Shown here: piece by piece, positions 11,762 to 23,909 of the stretch
Position numbering within the stretch: position 1 is the first letter of the stretch
Layout: each line of letters starts with the position of its first letter
From: Maratus speciosus
Taxonomy: Eukaryota; Arthropoda; Arachnida; Araneae; Salticidae
Assembly: GCA_963932465.1 (NCBI GenBank)
Contig: OZ010792.1
Span: forward strand, 558,001 to 622,000
Reading direction: 5' to 3'
DNA: 64,000 bases
Notes under the pieces: generated by a model
Database searches by the model: none
Told to the model about the DNA's origin: nothing
The model's input: the letters and a program-made list of their open reading frames with translations, nothing else
Program-made: the position numbers and the translations under genes

Positions 11762-12292
11762 TTTGATAAAGGTTTAAATTTTTATAAAACCATTTTTCTA
11801 GCTTATCTGTAATATAGATGACCTGACCTGACCAGGTTGATAACAGTTTGAAGGCACACTTAGTAACATCACATACCTTGCTACAAAGTGAAATGAATGT
11901 TATCCCAATTACAGATTTTATCCAGACTATGTACATAATCATTACTAAGCGGGATATCATTTATTTTGCTTTACAGTAGGGCCTATGTTGTTGCTAAATG
12001 TACTTTTAAAGTGTTGGCAACATGCCAAGTCACTCATACCTATTTCAGATAAGCAAGAAAAATCATTCAATCTTCATCAAACCACTTAAACAAATTTCTT
12101 CACCACTTCTCGGTCTATACTGAACTCAAGAGTCTAGTTGAATAAGCATGCATGCACACACACACAATTAAAAAAATGTAAATAAGTATTCAGGTTCAAA
12201 CTTGGCAAATTTCTTGTTTAAATCATTCCAATTCAACCTTAAGTATGAAAACACTTGCCAAGTTGGAATCTAAGTAGTTATTTATACCACTA
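11762..12292. other. No gene recognised
   Basis: AT-rich sequence between the Tigger element and the pogo MITE. The minus-strand open frame 11658-11960 crosses the transposon end and has no domain. Nothing else supportable. Confidence 0.5.
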
Positions 12293-12294
12293 TA

Positions 12295-12467
12295 CAGTCG
12301 AACCTCGTTAACGTGAACCTCAAGGGGAATCAAAATTTTGTTCATGTTAACAGTAATTCATGTTATCAGTATCAAATCTTTGTATTCATTTTTATAAGGG
12401 AGAGTGAAAACAATTCATGTTAAAAGTAATTCACGTTAAGCGTGTTCATGTTAACGAGGTTTGACTG
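12295..12467. mobile_element. pogo-type MITE, 173 bp
   Basis: TA on both sides (12293-12294 and 12468-12469). Terminal inverted repeats start CAGTCGAACCTCGTTAACGT on the left and CAGTCAAACCTCGTTAACAT on the right strand, 22 of 24 positions equal. Inside are further copies of TTCATGTTA/TTCACGTTA in both orientations. It has no coding capacity. The end sequence is related to, but not the same as, the Tigger element at 9256. Confidence 0.88.
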
Positions 12468-12469
12468 TA

Positions 12470-13100
12470 TTTAATCGTATCATATAACATATCAGCTTCA
12501 TTTTCACTTTTGTACTCTTTATTTATTTATTTAGATTTTCCTTTATTCTTTAATCCAGCACGTTTTTTTTTTTTTTTTTTATCTTTTTCCGAAAGTCTTG
12601 TACAAAACGTTGTTCTATTTCTTATTCCAATAAGGCAATTGCATGCTTTTACCGTGAAATCACTGGGATATTGGAATGTATTTATAGAAGTACACACAAT
12701 CACAGGTATTTAAAATAGAATCTGATTATGTTAGATTCTAATTAGATTTTTATTGACATGCAGCAGAATTACCATCAAGTAAATTTATTGCTATAATAAT
12801 AATATGTTTAGAAAAGACAAAATTATCTATTTTAATACATTTAGTAAGATAAAATAAAATGGAAAAGTATTATATGTAACATAATACTATGCTGATCCAC
12901 AGAATAATAATAATAATAAGCTTCAATTAGTGCACTTTCTTTTGACTGCATGTACTAAGGAATGAGATAAAATTTTATTGATGCAATAAGGTGATCATTA
13001 TTATGTTAGAAACACAAATGTCATAAAATTATCATATTACATGAAAGGAAAACAGGCATAAAATCTAAACTTCACAGTTACAGAAAAGAGTGGTACTTAC
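12470..13100. other. Probable SPPL2 intron (left of the last seen exon)
   Basis: AT-rich, no exon found. The next SPPL2 exon, expected to start in phase 0, was searched for by eye and not found between here and base 1. It may be very divergent or off-window. Confidence 0.4.
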
Positions 13101-13200
13101 TGATTTAAATAAAGAAGGGGATCCAACCCAGACTACACAGATTACAGAACACACTGCCAATGTAAAACAGTCAAAAAGCAAAAATTGCTCTTCAGCCTCC
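13101..13200 (-). CDS. SPPL2-like intramembrane protease, third visible exon
   Basis: A 100-nt exon (1 nt + 33 codons, ends in phase 0). Reading from 13200 downwards, the first G completes the AG left by the previous exon to give Arg, then EAEEQFLLFDCFTLAVCSVI and CVVWV follow. This is a hydrophobic helix matching the segment after the C-R motif in animal SPPL2 proteins (C-R ... E-V-R-L-x-F-L ... V-V-W-V). The donor is excellent (A|GTAAGT, minus strand 13100-13095). The acceptor is weak: AG at 13202-13201 with the pyrimidine tract some distance upstream. It is the only nearby AG giving an open, in-phase join. The final SPSLFKS diverges from the family, so the 3' border is less sure. Confidence 0.6.
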
Positions 13201-13656
13201 CTCTTTTCTTATTTTATTGGAAAATAGATGCAGCAAAAACAAAAACAGCCATAGCCATTCAATAGGAATTATATCTTCTTTACGTAGATAAATAGATATA
13301 TATTTAAGCTTAGGGGGCTGTCTTTATATAGAAATGGTATCAAATTTTGCTTTTTCGTCAAATTTTACCTAATTTTACCGAACAGGAGGTCATTTGGTGA
13401 AGTAGTTTATGTAGGAATTATAGCAACTTAAAGTTTTGAATTCTTACTGTTAAATTCAGTTTCTAATCATTGCACAACAAAGTGCAATGCTATAGTTTTT
13501 TAAGTATAACTCAAAATCTACTTGGAAAAAGAAGCTGCACATTTGGATTGGCATATTTGAAGCTTCTGGATACCAATTTCAGTTTAAAAATCCATGTTTA
13601 TTTATAATAATTTCAAAATACATGATTTTAAATAATTTTTGATACCCCCCCCCCCC

Positions 13657-13689
<33 letters not shown>

Positions 13690-14148
13690 AGTAACCAATA
13701 AAAAATTATACAGTAACTGATACCTATAATGTTTAAAATGAGAGTACAAAATTACAGCTCATTTTGCCCAGTAGTTTCTGAATTATGCTTAAAAAACTCC
13801 AGAACTGCAGCTTGTTTTGCAATAATTAAAAATGAATTTATCATACAAATTCAAAACTTTAAATTGTTATAATTCCTCAACTACTTCACCTGATAGTAAA
13901 TTAATTAAAAAATAAATAAAATGAATTACAGTTTTTAAACATATTTTATTTCATAGTACTTTTTTTATTCCATTTGAATAAAAATATATATATATATATG
14001 TTCATAAAAATCATTTTAATTTAATCATAAAGTTAATTATAGAGTTAAGCTATTTAAAGTTTTTAATGATTACAACTTCCAAGCATCTTCATAAAAAATA
14101 AAATAATTAAATACTTACGTATTCTCAAAATTACATACTTATTCTTAC
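13201..14148 (-). other. SPPL2 intron
   Basis: Intron between the two exons. It holds a C13-A30 homopolymer junction at 13645-13687 and a (TA)n run near 13986-13999. No gene is seen inside. Confidence 0.55.
13645..13687. repeat. C13/A30 homopolymer junction
   Basis: About 13 C followed directly by about 30 A. It could be an old retroposed poly(A) tail or slippage. Assembly length here is unreliable. Confidence 0.7.
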
Positions 14149-14245
14149 CTGCATAAACTTGAAGGGATTTTCAAAACCAAAGGTTCTAAACAGCTATGGA
14201 CAGACAATATACTCGCTAATACAAAAAGGCCGATGATGATGTAAA
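14149..14245 (-). CDS. SPPL2-like intramembrane protease, second visible exon
   Basis: A 97-nt exon (2 nt + 31 codons + 2 nt). Acceptor TTTTAG at 14251-14246, donor CAG|GTAAGA at 14149/14148. With the G from the upstream exon it begins Val, then YIIIGLFVLASILSVHSCLE, then PLVLKIPSSLC and a split Arg. In animal SPPL2 proteins the matching segment is a transmembrane helix (V-Y-x-x-I-G-I-F-x-L-A-S) followed by a short S/N-C-L loop and a basic patch ending C-R. The phase fits both neighbours exactly, which strongly supports a real spliced gene. Confidence 0.82.
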
Positions 14246-14518
14246 CTAAAATATTAATAAAAAATATTTATGTAATAATGAATTACAGTATTTAATTTGA
14301 ATATGTATGCAAGAAAAATACACAAACATATTAAATTATGTTATTGTTTAATCACATTATATTATTCTCACTTACAAAATTAACAATAAAAGCATTATCT
14401 AAAGTTTAAAGTAAAGTATTTAAGCCATTCAGCACAATGCCAGAAGTTTATCTAATAATGATGGGTATATTCATACTCCTGTCTTGTCCCTGTATTCACA
14501 TCCATATATCACCTATCA

Positions 14519-15235
14519 TAGGGATGGCAAACCTTTTCACATCCACATGCCAAATTTTTCCAAAAATATATTTTACATGATCATGACGTGACAACAACAA
14601 ATTTTAATGGATCAAATAATAATGAATCAAAATTACTTAAAACTTTGTTTTTAGCATTAAAAAAATATAGGTAATATTTGACGAATATACTTTAGAATTT
14701 TTTTTTTTTTTTTAATATTATTTCTGTTATCTCATCTTAGATGCTAAATAATTTATATCAGCTCACATTGAATTGGACTCATTTGACAAGATGTTTTTAC
14801 TTGAATTTTTCATATTATTTATTTTTGAAAAAAATGCTGCACAGAAAAAATTGTCAAAGTAGCAAGTGCCAGATTCTACAGCTTTTGGTATCCAGAATTG
14901 AATTCCAAGTTGTTATAATTTAACCATCGGCATTTTTGCTTATAATGCCTTTTAACCTTTCTTTTGCGATAATATCTTAATTCTTTCTTCTTAAAATTTT
15001 GTGACCAATATTGAGCTAGATTAGGATACATAAACTTATATTTCAGTTTCTTCAATCTGTATGACAATGACAACCAATCGAACCAATTGAATTCAGATAA
15101 ACAGAGACAGCATCTAGATTAATACATTTTGCGAAATTCTACTATATTTTGATGTAGAGTCCGAATATATGCCGTGCCAAAAATAATCTGCAGCGTGCCA
15201 CTTATGGCATGCGTGCCATAAGTTCGCCGTCCTTG
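14519..15235. mobile_element. hAT-type non-autonomous element, 717 bp
   Basis: Ends TAGGGATGGCAAACCTTTTC on the left and CAAGGACGGCGAACTTATGG on the right strand, both followed by a GCATGCC-type box. The 8-bp flanks ACCTATCA (14511-14518) and ATTTATCA (15236-15243) agree at 6 of 8 bases, an aged target duplication. The short internal frames (14741-14923 +, 14876-15073 -) have no clear transposase domain. Confidence 0.65.
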
Positions 15236-15909
15236 ATTTATCATATAATTTAATTAATTCATTAAAAGCTCATTTACCTTTTTACAGCAATCTATTTTAT
15301 TTCTCCTTTGATTTAAAGTCTTTAAAGTTCCTTTAGTTACAGCTTAAAGTATTTTTTCCAGCCATCAATAGTTTGTTTACCTGAAAACACTTTCACTTAT
15401 TAGAAATATTGCTTTGTATTTGTGATCTTTTCTTCTTCTCTTCTATTTCTTAGTAGTTCTCATCGTTGTTACAAGATGACAGTAGCAGTCTCTTTTAGTT
15501 GTATATACTCTGGTGTCTCGACATTCTTTGCATTTGTTTCTTCAGTTAGTCAGAGAATGAATTGTTAGTTTTTTTCGGAAGCAGTGTTTCCTTAAAACCT
15601 TTTGCAGAAATGAATTCTTATAGTTTTAATATACAAGTTTTGGTGATCACAGTCTTCTCCTGACAAGTTATGTTTCTTTAAGTTTGGAAACTTTTAACCT
15701 ACATTTTCCATCTATCTTTTAATGATAACTTTTCTTTAAAGTTTGTTCAATGTCACAGTTTTTAGATGTTTCAGTTAATGAAGACTTATGAGGAGTTTTA
15801 AGTTTTGTCACTAGAGTAGACGAATCTTTGTGTGACAGACATGAACGTTAAAATAGTTTGGCTTTTTCCGTAATGTCTTGTAACATGCAAGTCAGCGAGA
15901 AAGTAATAG

Positions 15910-16111
15910 CATCTCATCATGGTACGACTTCATGAATAGAGGACTTTCATTTTTCTTTTGCTGCAAATGGATCTTTCACTAAAGGTATCTGATAAGCTAA
16001 AGGGACTGTAGTATCCCATCATGGTACGACTTTATGAATGGAGGACTTTCATTTTTCCTTTGCTCCAAATGACTCTTTCTCTAAAGGTATTTGATAAGCT
16101 AAAGGGACTGT
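15910..16111. repeat. ~102-bp tandem duplication
   Basis: Two head-to-tail copies with a 102-bp offset, each containing CATCATGGTACGACTT, GGACTTTCATTTTT and GATAAGCTAAAGGGACTGT. A handful of substitutions separate them. No coding sense. Confidence 0.8.
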
Positions 16112-18474
16112 CCTGAAATGTGTTTGATTTTGTTTCCAATTTCTGAAGTTTCCTTTTAGGACGAATATGAAAGTACATTGTGCCAGGAACTTCAGAAGGA
16201 ATAAGAAGAATATCGTTCCATCACATTAATCACAGTCATAATGATACTGAGCTTCAGTGGAAATATATATATATATCTAAGATGATTGTTGTTAAGTTTG
16301 TGGTGAAGTGAAAGAAATATTTTTTAAATATTTGGTCATTTTTATCTGCAGATAATAATTCAGAAGGATTGAAACTCTTCTCTGCTTTTTTTTTTATCGA
16401 TGATAGTCTGGGTACATTTGAATGTTGTCAGCGCCAAGATGATTTAATGTTCTGTGTTTTCTAATTTGTAAATAATTTATTTTTAAAGTTTTAATTAAAG
16501 TACAATATTAGTTTTCTATGCAAATCCCAGTGCATCCTTCATCCTTCAAGTTCATAGTCAAATGAAAACCTATGCACCATTATTGTTTTTGTGTCATGTT
16601 AAAGCAAGAAAGTTTTCTGTGATATTTATTTAGATGTTTATTTATGTTGACAGGTACATTTATTTTAAATAGTTTATTTAACAATGATCATTTTAGAAAG
16701 ATATATATTTCCACCAAAGCTCTATATCATCATAGATTAATGTGATGAAACAATATTACACTTATTCCTTTTAAAATATATATTCTTATTTCCTACTTTT
16801 TAAATAACGTGTCAAAGCACATTTTTCTTTCAATTAGTAGCCATTATCTTTACGCTTCTTCTATCTCTCAAAACAGCAACTTTTACATCACGTGGCAGTG
16901 AAATGGTGTCCATCTTCATTCAAGGGCAATGGCCTCATTTAAGTTGAAGGTCAATACTTAATCCTTTGGGAAGATTCTCGAAAGACAAGTGCTATCTCTT
17001 GTTGCGACTTCCGCTTAATTCTATATGAAATACAGATGGAGTTATCTCAACTTAATGGTTGTTAGGGACAAAGTGGAGTGATGCAATTGCTTTGCGGATG
17101 GTGATTGGCTGCCTTCTAAACTGTATCAATTTGAGCTATAGATTGAATTTAAAAATGCAAACCGTCTATTTTTTTTTCTGTCTGTCGTCATGTAGGTGGT
17201 TAATTTTTTTTTAATGGGGCTTGGCTGCTGGTCTAAGGGACTAGGCATCAGTTGTGTGGAATGGGGCTGAGAATTAGAAGTTTAACTCGAGTGTGGAAGT
17301 TGTGCCTTAAAGTTTTCAAGTGACATTTTCATAATATCTCCTTTTATAATACTTTAACCTAAGATAAATTTATATTTTGCAATCATCATCCCACAGCAAT
17401 AGTGAGCAAGCATTACAGATTTGGATGTAATTGGTTTTGCCTCCGAATATTAAAAGATGCCGTACTTGTGGATGAGAATTATAACCTAAATTTCTCGTCT
17501 TAGCAGAATAGTGAAAACTTACTACAATTTCAGATAAAAACAGAATATCGGATCAGTGAATCCAACAATCTTCATTGCAATATCCAAATAAGGCTGCATC
17601 CTCTTTTTCAATGAAAAACCAATCTTGGTTATAAAATATTTTACCCTCAGTGGTACATTATAACACTGATGTTAGAAAACGTGATAAAGCTATTATCTTA
17701 AACAAAATCCCTCTCAAGCTCATCCAACACGAAAGAAAGTTAAATACTTGATGTAATGATAGAAAAATAAACTATTTAAGATTTACATGAAATCACATTT
17801 CAGAAACATATTCAAGATGAAAACTTAAACTTCTGCTTAAACTTCTACTCCATATGCAGTAAATCAAATGCAATCCACAAACTCTGGAACTTAACAGACG
17901 TAAACACAATGTTCTAACATGACGAGTTATCAAATCAGCTCCTCCAGGCACAGAAAAAACTTTAAACACTTTCCATTTAATTTCAAGAGCAGTATGTAAC
18001 ATAACTGACACTAAAGGGAATTTTAGTAGTTGAATCTTTTATAAAACAGCATTGCAGATGGCATAAAAGGTTTAAAAGTAGCCGAGACATAACATTGCCT
18101 TGAAAAGAAAAGGAATATTAAAACTAATCTTACTATAAACTATAAAGAATATTTAAAATGCATTAAAAGGAGTTAAAACCATGAACAAGCACCGAACACT
18201 GTATTATACTTTGCGAGCCAAAGGCTACAACAGTCAAAGACTGACAAGAGCTGGAAATACAAACGAAACTGTCTTACTCCCGTGAAAGGGATTATATTTA
18301 TAGGACCCACACACATGTGAAAGCAACTACCATGCAACTCAGAAGTGATTCCTTTCGGCCTCTGAAATGTTACTGGAAGAAAAAAGGTGAAACATCATAC
18401 GCAAGAGCAAGACACAAATAACTGGATGACTAACGCCATCTCTGGGTCACTTGAGGAATCTCCCATCATTCGAC

Positions 18475-19262
18475 AGAGTAAATATAAGGAATAACCAGTT
18501 ATATCTGAAATCCTCAAACCATAAAACAGCAGCATTACAAGCACTCAGTGGGGATTCTCAGCATTCAGTGTTTCAAATAGTTTTGGCGCCTTTTTAATCC
18601 CTAACAAATTTTATTTCGTATATACGAGTTAAAAAAAAAAAAAAAAATATTCAACCTTTACTGAAGAAGTTCCTGCTGTGCTTAGCATTTTATGCCAATT
18701 GGTTCTTTTTCTCTTATACATTCTTTTACAATAGCGGTTCAGCCGATGTCCTTCTTTCATTATTCTTTAGCTCCAGTATTTGCTATGAATTTATTATTGC
18801 AAAAGTAGAATGATAAAATAAGATTCTGGCTATTTTATTATTTAACTTGCAAAAATTTATTATACTTGCTATGCTTATTTTACATAAAAGAATGAATAAT
18901 TTGATTACTAAAAGGAAATTATGACCTTGCAAGTTATATTAGATTTAAATATCATTTTAAAATGAAATCCTTTTTATGTTATGTTAGATAAAAGCTACAC
19001 TCTTTACAAACTTACTGTACTTAAACTTTTTACAACAGTCAGGAATTAAGCTTAACAACAGTTATTTAAAGCTTTTTTTTTTTTTATGTATTCATAAGTC
19101 AAAATACCTGTAGAAACTTTCCAAATTATTTTCATCTTAGATTTTAATACTTTTTTATATCATTTTAAACATTTACAAAATTTATGATTTAAAAAAAAAT
19201 CATTTGATTAAAATCACGCTTTTAATCGCCGATTTAAATCAACTGATTAAAATCGTTGACAC
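18475..19262 (-). mobile_element. Partial copy of the hAT-like family found at 38072
   Basis: Read on the minus strand from 19262 it starts with a TATGGTGTCAACGATTTTAA end and the ATCAGTTGATTTAAATC repeats. It then follows the sequence at 38072-38790 at length, including the AGTTTCTACAGGTATTTTG box (near 19105) and the GAGGATTTCAGATATAACTGG box (near 18515). Only one terminus is recognised, so this is a truncated copy. Confidence 0.7.
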
Positions 19263-20023
19263 CATAATTCAAAATTCTTACACATCCATAATAAATTGGT
19301 AAATAAATGAATTGAAATAAAGAACCAGGTAGAAAAGATGTTTGAATAAAATATATGGATAACTCTAAGAAATGGAATAAAGCTAATTATGTATAACTTC
19401 CGAAAGTAAAGGTCATATGAAGAAAGGCCAATAACTAAATGAATTGAAAAAAAAGAGCCAGGATGAAAAGATGGTTGAATAAAATATAAGGATAAAAGTA
19501 AGGATGTAAGTAATGGAATACAGCTAATTATGTATAAATGTACAAGGTGGACTACATATATGACAACTGGTGCAGATGTTCAACTGTTTGCTACTGAGCA
19601 CAATATTTTCTTTAATAGTAAGGAAACACTTTTGAAGGCAAAGTATTGCATGTTGTTTCAAAATTTGCAAAATAATTAATTCATATTAAACTAACACTCT
19701 ACACAAATACTTTTAATTTTCATCATAAAGGATATATTTTCCTTTGTCAATAAAATCAGCAGATGAAGCAGACTTTGAATGTTTTCAATTGACGACAACA
19801 ACAAACAAAAAATCCCGATTAAAAAATTCTACAAGCATTCATAAACTTGGCATAAAATTAAGTGGTCTTTTTTTAAAGCAGTAACAATGCTTTGTCTGCT
19901 GTCTAAAAGTAGTAGTGACCACTTTGTGGTCAAAAAGAAAATTAAACTAGAAAACAGGAATTCTGCTTTTTCAGAAATTAGTGTCTCCCTCGATGAAAAG
20001 AAAAAATATATATAAATATAGAC

Positions 20024-21144
20024 TAGGGATTGACCAAATACTGAATAGTTGATTCGGTATTCGGTGGTTCGGCATGCAAACCGAATATTCAGCTTCGGCT
20101 GAGTAATTTCAAGTATTCGGCCGAATAATTACAGATAAATATTTTCTTAGAAGTAGTAGAATTCTCTTTTACTTAGCAGAAGAATAGGCTAAATAATGAG
20201 TTTCAATATTATGTGCATGAGTTCAGAGTTCAGCTGCACTACAAAAAACAAGTCAAAGGCCATTTTTAATTTAAAAAAACTTTTTCCTTCCTAAAATAGC
20301 CTACATAGGTGTGAAATCAAAACAACTGTCTACAACAGAGAAAAAAAAGTAAGGAAGATGTGCATCTTTCCCTTATCATTTAATTTTATTTACTTCTACA
20401 TTAGTTTTTTTTTATTTAAATTTATTTAAAGCGTATTTTCTTTAATATACACCTCAAATAAGTATATCAGAGTTCACCTCTGTATATCTAAGGTGCATAT
20501 TAAAGAAAATACACACATCAAATAAGTATACCCCTATGATTATCCTATAGCTTTTATAACCATTATATCAAAATCACTCAAATTTCTTTTCTTCATCACC
20601 ACAATGTTAAAATATTAATCAAAATATAAATATTCTATCAATAATTTGACAGAAAATAGTTAAATGTACAAATTGATATGATAACTTTTGCATTTTGAGA
20701 ACATTTCTATTCAATATGTTTATAATTAGACTTAGACAATCAGTAAATCAGTTTAATGACAACATTGTTTCTTTGAATTTGAATGAACTTTTGTTTTTCT
20801 GACAATCCTTATCCTTAATAATACCCTGTATAGTTTAATACTTTCATAGGTTATTTTTGGGTATTGACTAGTGATAAAATAATAAAAAATAAGTGATGGA
20901 TTAATGAATTTGAGAGTGGAAAGAAGTCATTAAATTTTTTTTGTGTAAATAGATTTAAGAATAAAAATGTAACTGAATTAAATTATTGAGAATTTAATTT
21001 CAATTAAAGCTTATTAAAAAAGCTATATATGCAAAAATGCGTATTGAAAAGTTTCAAGTATTCGGCGCCAAATACCGAAGCTTCGGTATACACTTCGACC
21101 GAAGCTTCGGTATTCGGCAAAATTGCTGCTTCAGTCAATGCCTA
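20024..21144. mobile_element. hAT-type non-autonomous element with TTCGG arrays
   Basis: Terminal repeats TAGGGATTGAC and TAGGCATTGAC (10/11). Flanks ATATAGAC (20016-20023) and ATATAGAT (21145-21152) agree at 7 of 8, an 8-bp target duplication. Clusters of TATTCGG/CCGAATA and AAGCTTCGGT lie inside both ends (20053-20122 and 21057-21119). The middle is AT-rich and non-coding. It is related in design to the element at 10036-11691. Confidence 0.8.
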
Positions 21145-21198
21145 ATATAGATACTACAAAGCATAATTCAATTTGACGACATAAAACACATGCTTTTA

Positions 21199-21921
21199 TC
21201 TAATATATAAAAATGAAAATTTGTCTGTATGTCTGTCTGTAATGTAATACAAATCCATGGTTTGGAAGCCAGAATTGTGAAATGTTACATACATGTGTAT
21301 TAAAACACGGCCGAGGCAGGGGTGCAGAAAATGCTTCTACGCCCAACATTTTTCGTTATAGCTGTTGCCAAAAATTAAAAATTCACAATAAAATACTTAC
21401 CACAACAAATACTTTCTATTGCAAGATTTCCATGTGAAAAATGAAATAAATAGATTGACGAATTTAAAAAAAAGTTATTACATAATGACATTTTTATTGC
21501 AAGATTTCCACGTGAAAAATGAAATAAATTGAAGAATTTAAATAAAAAATGAATGTTATGTCATGTTGGAAATAATAATGGACATCAGCAGATAAATACA
21601 TAACGTCATATGAGTTAAAAAAACGTATTGAAATACCATAAAAACCCAATTATGGAAATAGAGGTATATTTTAACATTTTGAGGTTCGCTGAATTTCTTT
21701 TCGCTATTTTTAAATCTATTTCATACGTGTGTGTATGCATGTATATTAGAATTTACACAAAGTTTTAGGTCCTTAGAGCTCATTCTTAGTGAAGAACTGA
21801 TATAAAGATGGCTTTATTGCTTTCTTTTGTTGTTTATTTTATACTGCATGTTTAATTTTGAAATTAAGTTTTCATAATAAACATTCTTAAAATTCCGGGC
21901 AACGTCAGGTGCTTTAGCTAG
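21199..21921 (+). mobile_element. Helitron, 723 bp, non-autonomous (copy 1)
   Basis: It begins TCTAATATATAAAAATGAAA right after an A and ends ...TTTAGCTAG right before a T, the A|TC...CTRR|T rule of Helitrons. A short degenerate hairpin (CCGGGCAACGTCAGG) sits about 10 bases before the CTAG. No terminal inverted repeats and no target duplication. A second copy lies on the minus strand at 28912-29890. Inside is a partial internal duplication (GCAAGATTTCCATGTGAAAA at ~21421 and a near copy at ~21499). Confidence 0.8.
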
Positions 21922-23049
21922 TTTTATATAAAATGACATCATTCGCATCCGCTGGAGAATTTCATATTTACGATTGAGTCTTAAACAACATCTACAGAAA
22001 AGTATGCATAGGACATCACTATCACAGAATAAAACACAAACCCACCAAAAAAGCAATCTCGTCATTCAAAAAACTCAACCCCCCCCCCAAAAAGGGGGGG
22101 GGGAATCTTATGATTCATATGTTTGTGACATTAATATGGATACATAAAATTAAATATAGTTTAAAATAGCTGCATGTTTTAATCAGAAATCAGAAATATA
22201 TATTTTTTCAACATAACATGCATTTTAATTACAATTTTTTTTCAGTTGTTATGGAAAAATGACAACGAAAAGATATAATAATCTACCATTTTTCCTTTAC
22301 TTTCTACAGAAATGGAGTACTTCTGCTGACAAAATAAAAAAAATGGTGCTAAAAACTACAAGAAAATTAATATATCAAAAATAAATTGAGATGCAGTTTT
22401 CAAACAAATTGCATTTAAAAGTACTGTTTTTCCCTATACGACGATATAAAAATTGACAATGTGCAAGAAATTTAAAAAATTGCAATAGAGAATATCAGTA
22501 TTTAACAATACAATGATACATCTGCTTTATTTTACGGCTGGCTTCTGTAACGGAATGTTATTTTTTAGAGACAACACTTTAATTGCTGGCCGAAAGAAAT
22601 AGCATATTGGGGGCTAAATGAAATAAAGAAAAAATGAAACCTACATTCATAAATAAAACAGATTACATTATTTTAAATTAAGAAATAACTTATGTAAGTA
22701 ACGCAAAACAAAAATACAAGAAAATTTGAAGTTTCTTTTAATTACAAAATAATAATAGTAATAAAATAAATAAATACACTAAAACAAACATATAAATAAT
22801 CAAAAGAAAAAGGGAAGAAAATTGGAAATAAAGAGACGGTTTTCTTAATAGATAAGTTAACCAAATTTCTGGCATATAATATGTGGATCAAGAAAATCTG
22901 TTTAAGATTAGAAATTTTTACCTAATCTGTATCATATAGAAATAAGTTATATTTTATTAATTAAAATTTCTGTGTCTAAAAACGCTGTTTGGTCTGCACA
23001 TTATATGTTGGAAAATAGGTACATAATTTTAAATCAAGGAATTACCTAC
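21922..23049. other. SPPL2 intron; GC hairpin but no gene
   Basis: AT-rich intron sequence next to the 23-kb exon. The minus-strand frame 21814-22065 is partly Helitron and has no domain. The only notable structure is the C10-A5-G10 hairpin at 22079-22103. Confidence 0.5.
22079..22103. repeat. Perfect C10-A5-G10 hairpin
   Basis: Ten C, five A, ten G: a pure-GC 10-bp stem with an A5 loop in AT-rich DNA. Could also form a G-quadruplex strand. Homopolymer lengths may carry sequencing error. Confidence 0.85.
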
Positions 23050-23231
23050 CTAAATAATCAAAAAAGAAATAGAGAAGTAAAAGCATGGCTCCCATGCAAA
23101 GTACAAAAAATGCTACATAATAAGGGCTGACGTTGATGGAACTGTCTTCAGCTGGATGTGCTTTAACTTTGGGCTTATTAGGCAATTCCCTCTCATTCCC
23201 TCCAGGCAAGAGAGTCATTTCTTTACAATAT
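23050..23231 (-). CDS. SPPL2-like intramembrane protease, first visible exon
   Basis: A 182-nt exon (1 nt + 60 codons + 1 nt) with acceptor TCCTCCCAG ending at 23232 and donor G|GTAGGT at 23049. It encodes YCKEMTLLPGGNERELPNK, a polar juxtamembrane stretch with acidic AEDSS, and then a strongly hydrophobic helix (SPYYVAFFVLCMGAMLLLLY, FFFDYL). Animal SPPL2 proteins have the same order: after the lumenal protease-associated domain comes a V-x-P-x-x-x-x-x-F-V-x-x-x-x-x-M-L-x-L-L-Y-x-F-x-D-x-L-V helix. SPPL2 enzymes are GxGD aspartyl proteases of late endosomes/lysosomes that cut type II membrane proteins. The catalytic YD and GxGD exons are not in view. Confidence 0.82.
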
Positions 23232-23389
23232 CTGGGAGGAAAAAAAAATGTATATAGAACACATTTTATTTCATAATAATAGAAACAACACAGACATAAT
23301 TTCAGTTAGTTGTGGATTTGAGGGAGTCTACTATACACATAATTTAAAAATTCTCACAAATGCATTAACAAAATTTCAAATAATCAGAA

Positions 23390-23745
23390 TAATTTAAGGC
23401 CCTTATTGAGAAAATTTAGCATCCACAACTTAACATTTAAATCAGTTATTCAAATGCACCATTTTCTCTTCAACTGAATGATAAAATTTTATGAGCGTTT
23501 GAATTCCCATAGAAAAGCATTATGATGTAAAAGAAAATGTTCTATATTTCTGAATTAATAAAATATATAACAAATCAACCAAATTTAACAAAAAAAAAAT
23601 ATACTGCTATATCTGGTATGTCACAATATATACTTACCAAATTACAAGTTAATCGGATGCTTTTTGTAGCAGTTATCATCGAACAGACAAACAGAAACCA
23701 AAAAACTGTTCAGGTCCCTACAGTAAGCCTAACTGATGTTTCGGC
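23390..23745 (+). repeat. Diverged copy of repeat module Y'
   Basis: Matches the module at 42591-43177 and 44599-45252 with clear landmarks: CATAGAAAAGCATTA, AATCGGATGCTTTTTG, the ACAGACAAACAGAAACC run, and the end CAGTAAGCCTAACTGATGTTTCGGCAA. It lies just upstream (on the minus strand) of the SPPL2 exon. Confidence 0.7.
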
Positions 23746-23763
23746 AATTAGACATGAGAAAAC

Positions 23764-23874
23764 TAGCAAATCTGCAGATCAGGGGTTTCAGCGTCAGCTC
23801 TACAAGTCATTGTTCATTAATCTCCCTTTGCATAATATTTAATAGCTTAGAATCTACAATTTAATTTTTTTAAG

Positions 23875-23909
<35 letters not shown>

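Larger units (their letters stand above)
14246..23049 (-). other. Large SPPL2 intron filled with transposons
   Basis: An ~8.8-kb intron defined by the two in-phase exons. It contains hAT elements (14519-15235, 18475-19262, 20024-21144), a Helitron (21199-21921) and a tandem duplication (15910-16111). In 15236-18470 and 19263-20015 I see no gene, RNA or bounded element. Confidence 0.6.
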
